Below, piece after piece: positions 19,312 through 27,033 of a DNA stretch of 64,000 nucleotides; position 1 is the stretch's first letter; every line of letters starts with the position of its first letter. This DNA comes from Burkholderiales bacterium (GTDB lineage Bacteria > Pseudomonadota > Gammaproteobacteria > Burkholderiales > Burkholderiaceae_C): contig JAGWTU010000003.1 in NCBI GenBank assembly GCA_028868825.1, forward strand, positions 111,498-175,497. Direction: 5' to 3'. Both the position numbers and the translations under genes were made by a program. The notes under the pieces are model-generated. The model saw only the letters and a list, made by a program, of their open reading frames with translations, did no database searches and was not told the origin of the DNA.

Positions 19312-19401
19312 TGCCGCGGCATCTTGCACCGATTGAACCGAACCGACGCCGGCAGGCACCTACGGCATGAGCAGCAGACCCCCGACCGGCCGGTACCCGC
19401 C

Positions 19402-19986
19402 ATGATCAAGCTCGTGGGTGGTGACGACGCGTCGCGCGATACCGGTGCCGGCGACGATGCGCGCGACCTCGACCTCGTGCAGCGCATCGCCGCGCGCGAG
19501 CGGCTGGCGCTGGAGGAGCTCTACCACCATTACCACCGCCGGCTGGCTCGTTTTCTCACCCGCGTCACGTTCCGCTACGAACTGGCCGAGGAGATCATCA
19601 ACGACACGCTGTGGATCGTCTGGCAGCGCGCGGGCGATTTTCGCGGTGCCTCGCGCGTCTCGACCTGGATCGTCGGCATCGCCTACCGGCGCGCGCTGGC
19701 GACGATGCGACATGCCAGCGTGCGCCCGTCGCTGGCGGGCACCTACGACCCCGAGGACAGCGACGACCCGGTGGCCGGCATCGAATTACGCGACCTGCTC
19801 GACCAGGCGCTGGCCACGCTGCCGCCGGAACAGCGTCTGGTCCTCGAGCTCACCCATTACCTCGGGCACAGCTGCGAGGAGATCGCCGACATCGTCGCCT
19901 GCCCCGTCAACACCGTGAAGACCCGCATGTTTCATGCGCGGCGCAAGCTGCGCGACCTGCTGCCGAAACTGTCGGTCCGCAACTGA
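19402..19986 (+). CDS. ECF-type RNA polymerase sigma factor (copy 1)
   Basis: LYHHYHRRLARFLTRVTFRYELAEEIINDTLWIVWQRAGDFRGASRVSTWIVGIAYRRAL; region 4 LPPEQRLVLELTHYLGHSCEEIADIVACPVNTVKTRMFHARRKLRDLL. Confidence 0.93.
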   Translation: MIKLVGGDDASRDTGAGDDARDLDLVQRIAARERLALEELYHHYHRRLARFLTRVTFRYELAEEIINDTLWIVWQRAGDFRGASRVSTWIVGIAYRRALATMRHASVRPSLAGTYDPEDSDDPVAGIELRDLLDQALATLPPEQRLVLELTHYLGHSCEEIADIVACPVNTVKTRMFHARRKLRDLLPKLSVRN

Positions 19987-19999
19987 GCAGGACGGCACC

Positions 20000-20686
20000 A
20001 TGGATCCACCCGAATTCGTCCCCTCGTGCACCCAGGAAGCGGCCTATCTGCTGCCCTGGTACGTCAATGGCACGCTCGCACCGGCCGACGAACGCCGGGT
20101 CGCCGAGCATCTGCAGCAATGCGAAACCTGTCGCGGCGACGCCGCCGGGCTGGCGCGCCTGCGCAGCCTGATGCGCGCGCCGGCGCAGGTCGAGCATGCG
20201 CCGCACGCCGGCCTGCACAAGCTGCTGGCGCGCATCGACGCCGCCGAGCAGCTCGACGCCGCCAGCCCCATGCCGGTACCGGTGCCGGCGGCGCGCGGCG
20301 GCCGCGCAGCGGTGCGCTGGCTCGCGGCGGCGGTGGTCGTCCAGGCCGTGGCGCTGGCCGCCGTGGGCGGCACGCTGCTGCTGAAGCGGCCGGCGTCCGA
20401 GGCGGCCGCACCGGCCTATCGCACGCTGACGCGCTCGACCGCCGAGCCGCCGGCGCTGCGCGTCGTCTTCGCACCGTCGATCACGCTGGACGAGCTGCAG
20501 CAATTGCTGCGCGCGCACCGGCTCGCCGTGACGGCCGGGCCGTCGGAAGCCGGGATCTTCACGCTCACGCTGCGCCAGCCGGCCGACACGCCCGCCGGCC
20601 GCCAGCAGGCCCTGCTGGGGCTGCGCGCCGATCCGCGCGTGCGCTTCGCCGAGCCCGTGGGCGGCGAGGCCGAGACGCGGCCGTGA
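20000..20686 (+). CDS. Anti-sigma factor with zinc-finger HC2 domain, one TM and a periplasmic domain (partner of ECF 1)
   Basis: LLPWYVNGTLAPADERRVAEHLQQCETCRGD; TM WLAAAVVVQAVALAAVGGTLLL. Confidence 0.88.
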   Translation: MDPPEFVPSCTQEAAYLLPWYVNGTLAPADERRVAEHLQQCETCRGDAAGLARLRSLMRAPAQVEHAPHAGLHKLLARIDAAEQLDAASPMPVPVPAARGGRAAVRWLAAAVVVQAVALAAVGGTLLLKRPASEAAAPAYRTLTRSTAEPPALRVVFAPSITLDELQQLLRAHRLAVTAGPSEAGIFTLTLRQPADTPAGRQQALLGLRADPRVRFAEPVGGEAETRP

Positions 20687-22023
20687 TCGCCGGCGGCGTC
20701 GTGCGGCGGGTGCGGGCGCTGGCGCTCTCGCCGCGCCGGGTGCTGGCGGCGACGCTGCTGCTGATGCTGGGGCTCGGGCTCGCCGGCTGCGCATCGCCGC
20801 CGCTCGCGGCCGACGCGGTGGCGCTGCCCGACGATGCCCGCGCGCACCCCGAGAACTACCTCGTCGTCACGGTGCGCAACGAGCCGGCGGCGATCACGCC
20901 GTATGCCGCGTCGACGGCGCGCGGCTACGCCGGCACCGGCGTCTACCGCGCCGCCTCGAGCGCGCTGGACGCGGCGCGCCGCGTCGCCGACGCGCATGGC
21001 CTGCGCGCGGTGGCCGCCTGGCCGATCGAGCTGCTGGGCGTGCATTGCCTGGTCTACGCCCTGCCGCCCGCGGCGCAGCGCGAACAACTCCTGGCCGCGC
21101 TGGCGCGCGACCCGGATGTCGAATCGGCGCAGATGCTGGCGCAATTCGAATTGCGCACCACGGCCTACAACGATCCCTACGGCCCGCTGCAGTCCAACCT
21201 CGTCGACATGGGCGTGCTCGCGGCGCATGCCTGGTCGCGCGGCGCCGGCGTGCGGCTGGCGCTCATCGACACGGGCGTCGACACGGCGCATCCCGATTTC
21301 GCCGGCCGCATCGGCGCCGTGCGCGACTTCGTCCACGACGGCGGCGCCGCGGCCGAAGCGCACGGCACGGCGGTGGCCGGGGTGATCGCCGCGGCGCCCG
21401 ACAACGGCATCGGCATCGCCGGCATCGCGCCGCAGGCCACCGTGCTGGCGCTGCGCGGATGCTGGTCGCATGGCGGCGGCGCCGGCGCCTGCGACACGCT
21501 GACGCTGGCCCAGGCGCTGGCCGCGGCGATCGACGCCGACGCCCGCATCGTCAACCTCAGCCTGGGCGGCCCGCAGGATCCGCTGCTGCGGCGCCTCGTC
21601 GAACGCGGCCTGGCGCGCGGCATCGTCTTCGTCGGCGCGGTGCCGGCCAGCGGGCGGCGCGAGGGCTTCCCGACCGGCATCGACGGCGTCATCGCCGCCG
21701 ACGTCGCCGGCAGCGGCGCGAGGCAGCCGCGGGTGCTGTATGCGCCCGGCATCGACGTCTACACGTTGACGCCGCACGGCCATTACGACGTCGCATCGGG
21801 CAGCTCGATCGCCAGCGCCGAGGTCAGCGCCGTGATCGCGCTGCTGCTGGCCAGCCGGCCGCAATTGACGAGCGCCGAACTCGTCGCGCTGCTCGGCGCG
21901 TCGGCGTCGCCGGCGCGCAGCGTCAACGCCTGCCGCGCCCTGCGGCAGCTGCGGCCCGGCGCGCCGCCCGCGATGGAATATTCCGCGGCCTTGCCGTGTT
22001 TACCGCAGGTGGCTCTTCAATAA
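20683..22023 (+). CDS. Subtilase (S8) family serine protease, predicted lipoprotein
   Basis: Lipobox LGLAGCAS; catalytic blocks ALIDTGVDTAHPDF, AHGTAVAGVIAA, ASGSSIASAEVSAVIA. GTG start overlaps the anti-sigma stop by 4 nt. Confidence 0.87.
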   Translation: MIAGGVVRRVRALALSPRRVLAATLLLMLGLGLAGCASPPLAADAVALPDDARAHPENYLVVTVRNEPAAITPYAASTARGYAGTGVYRAASSALDAARRVADAHGLRAVAAWPIELLGVHCLVYALPPAAQREQLLAALARDPDVESAQMLAQFELRTTAYNDPYGPLQSNLVDMGVLAAHAWSRGAGVRLALIDTGVDTAHPDFAGRIGAVRDFVHDGGAAAEAHGTAVAGVIAAAPDNGIGIAGIAPQATVLALRGCWSHGGGAGACDTLTLAQALAAAIDADARIVNLSLGGPQDPLLRRLVERGLARGIVFVGAVPASGRREGFPTGIDGVIAADVAGSGARQPRVLYAPGIDVYTLTPHGHYDVASGSSIASAEVSAVIALLLASRPQLTSAELVALLGASASPARSVNACRALRQLRPGAPPAMEYSAALPCLPQVALQ

Positions 22024-22040
22024 CCCGGAGGTGTTTCTTC

Positions 22041-22418
22041 ATGCGTACCCCATTCTCGATTGGCGGCTTCCTGCTCCCCGCGCTGCTGGCCGTGGCCAGC
22101 GCGTCGGCTTTCGCCGCGCCACCGGCGGCGACGGCCGACGGCGCGCTCGTCGGCGCCAACGGCATGAGCCTGTATGTCTTCGACCGCGACGCGGCCGGCA
22201 AGAGCGCCTGCAACGGCCCTTGCGCGACCAACTGGCCGCCGCTGATGGCGCCCGCCGGCGCGGCCGCCGATGGCGACTGGACGGTGATCGCGCGCGACGA
22301 CGGCAGCCGGCAATGGGCCTACAAGGGCAAGCCGCTGTATTTCTGGTCCAAGGACCAGAAGGCCGGCGACCACAGCGGCGACGGCTTCAACGGCCTCTGG
22401 CACCTGGCGCGTCCCTGA
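22041..22418 (+). CDS. COG4315-type secreted repeat protein
   Basis: LVGANGMSLYVFDRDAAGKSACNGPCATNWPPLMAP...GSRQWAYKGKPLYFWSKDQKAGDHSGDGFNGLWHLA. Confidence 0.88.
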   Translation: MRTPFSIGGFLLPALLAVASASAFAAPPAATADGALVGANGMSLYVFDRDAAGKSACNGPCATNWPPLMAPAGAAADGDWTVIARDDGSRQWAYKGKPLYFWSKDQKAGDHSGDGFNGLWHLARP

Positions 22419-22430
22419 GCCCGGCGCGCG

Positions 22431-22943
22431 GTGGGCGTCGAGCAGGTCCTGGCCCATATCCCGGCGCTGCGCCGGTATGCCCGGCTGCTGACCGGCGACG
22501 CCGCGCGCGCCGACGACCTCGTGCAGGACACGCTCGAGCGCGCCTGCGTGAAGTGGTCGCTGTGGCGCGGCGGCGGCGCGCTGCGCGGCTGGCTGCTGTC
22601 GCTGATGCACAACCTGCACCTCAACCAGCGGCGCGACTGGCGCCACGACGAGGGCCATGCCGAGCTCGACGACGTCGCCGCACCGGCGGCCGACGGCCCG
22701 GCGCGTTCGGCGCAGCGCCTGGACCTGCAGCGCGCGCTCGAGACGCTGCCCGACGCGATGCGCGAGGTGCTGCTGCTGGTGGCGCTGGAGGAGTACACCT
22801 ACGCCGAGGCGGCGGCCATCCTGGGCGTGCCGGTGGGCACGGTGATGTCGCGGCTGCACCGCGCCCGCGAGCGTCTGCGCGACGCGATGACCGATGCCGC
22901 GCCGGCCGCGCGCGCGGCGCCCCTGCAACTGGTCAAGCGATGA
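22431..22943 (+). CDS. ECF-type RNA polymerase sigma factor (copy 2)
   Basis: YARLLTGDAARADDLVQDTLERACVKWSLW; LPDAMREVLLLVALEEYTYAEAAAILGVPVGTVMSRLHRARERLRDAM; GTG start. Confidence 0.93.
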   Translation: MGVEQVLAHIPALRRYARLLTGDAARADDLVQDTLERACVKWSLWRGGGALRGWLLSLMHNLHLNQRRDWRHDEGHAELDDVAAPAADGPARSAQRLDLQRALETLPDAMREVLLLVALEEYTYAEAAAILGVPVGTVMSRLHRARERLRDAMTDAAPAARAAPLQLVKR

Positions 22944-23758
22944 AAGACGACCCGACCCCGATCACCGACGACGATCTGCATGCCTTCGTCGACGGCCAGC
23001 TCGACGCCGCGCGCATCGAGCCGGTGCTGGCCTGGCTGCAGGCCCGGCCCGACGATGCGGCGCGCGTGCTGCATTGGCAGGCGCAGCGCCTGGCGTTGCG
23101 CCGCCTCGCGCGCGACATCGACCTCGGCGAGACGCCGCCGGCGCTGACCGCGACGCTGCGCCGCGGCGCCGCGGCACAGCGGCTGCGCGGCGTCTGGCCG
23201 CAGGCCGCCGCCGCGCTGCTCGTGCTGGCCGTGGGGCTGGGCATCGGCTACGGCGGCGGCCGCCTGGGCGCGCCGCACGGCGCGCCGAACAGCGCGACGA
23301 CCGGCACGCTGGCCGCCTCGCCGGTCTTCGTGCAGGAGGCGGCGCTGGCCCATGCCGTCTTCGTGCCCGAGAAGCGCCACCCGGTCGAGGTGGCGGCGTC
23401 CGAGGAGGCGCACCTCGTGCAATGGCTCAGCCGCCGTCTCGGCGCGCCGCTGAAGATCCCGTCGCTGCTCGACCGCGGCTACCGGCTGCTGGGCGGACGC
23501 CTGCTGCCGGGCGACGACGCGCCGCGCGCGCAGTTCATGTACGAGAACGCGCAGGGGCGTCGCGTCACGCTCTACGTCGCCGTCTTCGCGCCCGGCCAGG
23601 CCCCGTCGACGACGGCCTTCCGCACCGCGCACCAGGGCGCAGAGACCTCGTTCTACTGGGTCGAGGACCGCTACGGCTATGCCTTGAGCGCCGATGCCGG
23701 CGACGCCGAGATCGCGGCGCTGGCGCGCGAGGTCTACAAGCAGCTCGGCGGCGCGTAG
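22940..23758 (+). CDS. Transmembrane anti-sigma factor (partner of ECF 2)
   Basis: ITDDDLHAFVDGQLDAARIEPVLAWLQARPDDAARVLHWQAQ; central TM; ATG overlaps sigma stop. Confidence 0.88.
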   Translation: MKDDPTPITDDDLHAFVDGQLDAARIEPVLAWLQARPDDAARVLHWQAQRLALRRLARDIDLGETPPALTATLRRGAAAQRLRGVWPQAAAALLVLAVGLGIGYGGGRLGAPHGAPNSATTGTLAASPVFVQEAALAHAVFVPEKRHPVEVAASEEAHLVQWLSRRLGAPLKIPSLLDRGYRLLGGRLLPGDDAPRAQFMYENAQGRRVTLYVAVFAPGQAPSTTAFRTAHQGAETSFYWVEDRYGYALSADAGDAEIAALAREVYKQLGGA

Positions 23759-23766
23759 CCCGCGGG

Positions 23767-24963
23767 TCAGCGCAAGCCGGTCGTCGACAGCGCGACGCCG
23801 ACCAGCGCCGCGGCCAGCACGATCAGCGGCTCGGGCAGTTTCTTGAAGCGCCACAGCAGCGCCACCGTGACCAGCGCCAGCGCCGCGGTCGTGAGGTCGG
23901 TGATCGAGCGCTGGCCGATGACGATGACGGCGCCTGCGATCGCGCCGATCGCCGCCGCCGTGACGCCGTCGACGAAGGCGACGATGCCCGGCCGCTTGCC
24001 ATGCCTCTTGAAGTACGGCGCCGGCAGGATCGTGAACAGGTAGCAGGGCACGAAGGTGCCGGCGGCGGCGACGACGGCGCCCCAGAAGCCGGCGACGAGA
24101 TAGCCGATGAAGCCGGTCGTGATGACGACCGGCCCGGGCGTGATCATCGCCACCGCGACGGCATCGACGAACTGGCGCTCGCTGAGCCAGTGGTACTGCT
24201 GCACGACACCGCCGTAGAGGAAGGGCACGATGGCCAGCCCGCTGCCGAAGACGAAGCTGCCGGCGTAGGCGAAATAGGCGCCGATCTGCGCCAGCCGGTG
24301 CCAGCCTGGCTCGTCGACGGCGAACAAGGAAGCCGCCAGCGGCGCCGCGAGGGCGGGCAGCGTGCCGCGCGACCAGGCCTTGGGCGGCGCGCGCAGCAGC
24401 CAGACGAGCAAGCCGGCGCCGAGGAAGATCCAGACGATCTCGGACTTCGTCACCACGGTGACGGCCGCGCTGAGCGCGAAGATCGCCCACAGCAGCCGGT
24501 CCTTGCCGATGTTCTTCGTCGTCAGCTTGTAGGCGCTCATCGCGATGATGCCGATGACGGCCGCGCCGACGCCGTAGAACACCGCCTGCATCCAGGCGAT
24601 GCCGCCCCAGGCGCGGTAGACCGCGCCGATGGCCACGACCATCGCGAACGACGGCAGCACGAAGGCCAGCCCGACCAGCGTCGCGCCCAGCACCCGGTAA
24701 TGCACGTAGCCGAGGTAGATCGCGAGCTGCGCGGCCAGCGGCCCCGGCATCAGCTGGGCCAGCGCCATGCCCTCCTTGTAGTCGCTCTCGGAGATCCAGC
24801 GCCTGCGCTCGACGAGGTCGCGGTACATGTAGCCGACCAGCGCCACCGGGCCGCCGAAACCCCAGCTGCCCAGCGCCAGCATGTAGCGCAGCAGCTGCCA
24901 CAGCGTGTAGGGCACCTGCGGCGCCGGTGTGGCTGCCGTGGACGGTGTCGCGGCTTCCTTCAT
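23767..24963 (-). CDS. chrA: Chromate transporter ChrA
   Basis: SWGFGGPVALVGYMYRDLVERRRWISESDYKEGMALAQLMPGPLAAQLAIYLGY, and the repeated half FVFGSGLAIVPFLYGGVVQQYHWLSERQFVDAVAVAMITPGPVVITTGFIGY. Confidence 0.96.
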   Translation of the reverse strand: MKEAATPSTAATPAPQVPYTLWQLLRYMLALGSWGFGGPVALVGYMYRDLVERRRWISESDYKEGMALAQLMPGPLAAQLAIYLGYVHYRVLGATLVGLAFVLPSFAMVVAIGAVYRAWGGIAWMQAVFYGVGAAVIGIIAMSAYKLTTKNIGKDRLLWAIFALSAAVTVVTKSEIVWIFLGAGLLVWLLRAPPKAWSRGTLPALAAPLAASLFAVDEPGWHRLAQIGAYFAYAGSFVFGSGLAIVPFLYGGVVQQYHWLSERQFVDAVAVAMITPGPVVITTGFIGYLVAGFWGAVVAAAGTFVPCYLFTILPAPYFKRHGKRPGIVAFVDGVTAAAIGAIAGAVIVIGQRSITDLTTAALALVTVALLWRFKKLPEPLIVLAAALVGVALSTTGLR

Positions 24964-25949
24964 CGAGAGCCTCTGCGGGTGTTGCCCGGCGCCGACTCGC
25001 GCGTGAAATGCGCGTGGAGCGAATCGAGCACGCCGCTCATCTCGGCCAGCAGCGCGTCGTCGTCGTCGCCCAGGCGCGCGCGAGCGCCGGCCATCACGGC
25101 CTCGAATCCGCTGGCCTCGGCTACCGGTTCGCCGCCGACGTCGAGCGCATGGACGATCGCCGCCAGGCGCGCCAACGCGGCGTCGGATTCGAGGCCGAAA
25201 GCGGCCATCAGCGTTTCGAAGGTCACGCGATCGCCGGCATGCGTGAACGCGGCGCCGTCGAAATCGAAGCCCAGCGCGCGCCGCGGGCAGTCCGACGGCC
25301 GGGCCAGCCACTGGAAGCGCGCGTCGCGGTCGATGTAGCGGCGGATCAGCCAGGCGCTGGCGACGCGGTCGACCCACAGGTGGCGCCGCGTCGCCCAGAT
25401 GCGGCCCTGGTAGTCCGCGGCATCGAGCCTGCGGCCGCGGCCCCGCGTGGCGCGCGGCTCGTCGGGTGAGAGCAGGCCGGCGATGCGCCTGCCGAGGTCG
25501 GTCCAGGCCGCCTCGGCCTCGGCGCTGGCCTCGCCGGGGAAGAAATCGATCGCGCGCAGCGCATCGAATTCGCGCTGCAGCCGGCGCTGCAGGCGCGCCA
25601 GTTCGGCAGCACCCAGTTCGCCCAGGCCGCGATTCGCATCCTTGAAGGTACGACGCAATTCGGCATAGGCCGCGCTGCGGTCGAAGAGCCGGTTGTACGA
25701 CGAGGCTTCGTCCGCGGATCGCGAGCGCGCGGCCATCACCCAGGCGCTGCCGCCTTGCGCCGTGCAATCGTCGGCCAGGCGCTGCAGCGCCTGCTCGTGG
25801 CGCGCCGCGGCCGGCAGCAGATAGGCGCCGTCGCGCAGCGCCGCGCAACCGAGCGTCTTGCAAGCGCGCCAGATGCGCATGCGAGCGGTGGCGCTCGAGG
25901 TGGGCAGCGAGACGATCAGCAGCAGCCAGGACGGGTCCGATGCCTTCAT
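24960..25949 (-). CDS. chrB: Chromate resistance regulator/protein ChrB
   Basis: SWLLLIVSLPTSSATARMRIWRACKTLGCAALRDGAYLLP; C-terminal GRIWATRRHLWVDRVASAWLIRRYIDRDARFQWLA; overlaps chrA. Confidence 0.94.
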   Translation of the reverse strand: MKASDPSWLLLIVSLPTSSATARMRIWRACKTLGCAALRDGAYLLPAAARHEQALQRLADDCTAQGGSAWVMAARSRSADEASSYNRLFDRSAAYAELRRTFKDANRGLGELGAAELARLQRRLQREFDALRAIDFFPGEASAEAEAAWTDLGRRIAGLLSPDEPRATRGRGRRLDAADYQGRIWATRRHLWVDRVASAWLIRRYIDRDARFQWLARPSDCPRRALGFDFDGAAFTHAGDRVTFETLMAAFGLESDAALARLAAIVHALDVGGEPVAEASGFEAVMAGARARLGDDDDALLAEMSGVLDSLHAHFTRESAPGNTRRGSR

Positions 25950-25973
25950 GTAGCGAAGAATACACTTTTGTAG

Positions 25974-25985
25974 ATATCGCGATAT
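25974..25985. promoter_or_regulatory. Perfect palindrome in the chrB / DUF2282 divergent intergenic region, candidate operator
   Basis: ATATCGCGATAT, 12 bp, 25 bp upstream of the chrB start. Confidence 0.45.
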
Positions 25986-26131
25986 AGGTCCCCGCGCGGT
26001 GGATCCCGCCGCGCGGCACCCGGTCGAGGCGCCCGAACCGGCGCCCCGTCCCCTGTCGATGTAAGGACTGTGCCGGCGCGCCGACGAACCTCGGTGCCGC
26101 TTGCGGCGCGCCCTCAACCCAGGAGATCCCC

Positions 26132-26404
26132 ATGAACCAGCAAGACCTCATACGCGCCGCCCTGGCCTCCGCCCTCGCGCTCGGCACGCTCGCCGCGCAG
26201 GCGGGGCCCGTGGCAGCGGACCCGACCAAGGACAAGTGCTTCGGCGTCGCCAAGGCCGGTGCCAACGACTGTGCCAGCGCCAGCGGCTCGCATTCCTGCG
26301 CCGGCACTGCGACCAAGGACAACGATGCCGGCGACTGGAAGTACGTCGCCAAGGGCACCTGCGAGCGGATGGGCGGCTCGACCAGGCCGCCGATGAAGAA
26401 GTAG
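26132..26404 (+). CDS. DUF2282 family (BufA1/bufferin-like) exported Cys-containing small protein
   Basis: [85 protein letters not shown]2282 pattern with four Cys. Confidence 0.92.
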   Translation: MNQQDLIRAALASALALGTLAAQAGPVAADPTKDKCFGVAKAGANDCASASGSHSCAGTATKDNDAGDWKYVAKGTCERMGGSTRPPMKK

Positions 26405-26515
26405 TCAGTCGCAGCGATTCGACGCGCGACGCAGCGGTATCCGGTTCCGATGGCCGGCGCGGCGCGCTTCGAATCCGATGGCTGCCATCGTCACCGACGA
26501 GAAGGAATGACCAGC

Positions 26516-26980
26516 ATGAAAGCGCAGTGGATCGAGCGCGGCCTCGCCCTGACCCGGTGGGTCGACCACCTGCAGCCGCTCGCGCTGCTCGCGGCCCGCC
26601 TCTACGTCTCGTCGGTCTTCTTCAAGTCGGGTCTGGTCAAGATCGCCGACTGGGGCAGCACGCTGGCGCTGTTTCGCGACGAGTACCAGGTGCCGGTGCT
26701 GCCACCGGAACTGGCGGCCCATGCGGGCACCTTCGGCGAATTGCTCTTTCCGGTCCTCGTCACGCTCGGACTGGCGGGCCGCATCGGCGCCGCCGGCCTC
26801 TTCTTCGTCAACCTGATGGCGGTCGTGTCGTATCCGCAGTTGTTCGGCTTCGAATGCCCGGCCGGCATCCATTTCCACTACTTCTGGGGCTGCACGCTCG
26901 CCTTGCTCGTCGTCTTCGGGCCGGGTTCGATCTCGCTCGACGCCTGGCTGGCGCGCCGGCTCGGCAACCCCCGCCCATGA
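26516..26980 (+). CDS. DoxX family membrane protein
   Basis: LLAARLYVSSVFFKSGLVKIADWGSTLALFRDEYQVPVLPPELAAHAGTFGELLFPVLVTLGLAGRIGAAGLFFVNLMAVVSYP. Confidence 0.93.
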   Translation: MKAQWIERGLALTRWVDHLQPLALLAARLYVSSVFFKSGLVKIADWGSTLALFRDEYQVPVLPPELAAHAGTFGELLFPVLVTLGLAGRIGAAGLFFVNLMAVVSYPQLFGFECPAGIHFHYFWGCTLALLVVFGPGSISLDAWLARRLGNPRP

Positions 26981-27009
26981 GGTTGCCGGACGGGCGCGGC
27001 GGCCGGGGG

Positions 27010-27029
27010 CCGGGGGCCCGGGCCCCCGG
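27010..27029. terminator. GC-only 20-bp palindrome between convergent DoxX and BNR-protein genes, candidate bidirectional terminator
   Basis: CCGGGGGCCCGGGCCCCCGG; located between stops at 26980 and 27034. Confidence 0.45.
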
Positions 27030-27033
27030 GCGT

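Noticed and set aside
16525-19359. 944-aa minus-strand ORF
   Set aside because: Antisense shadow of the propeller and porin genes.
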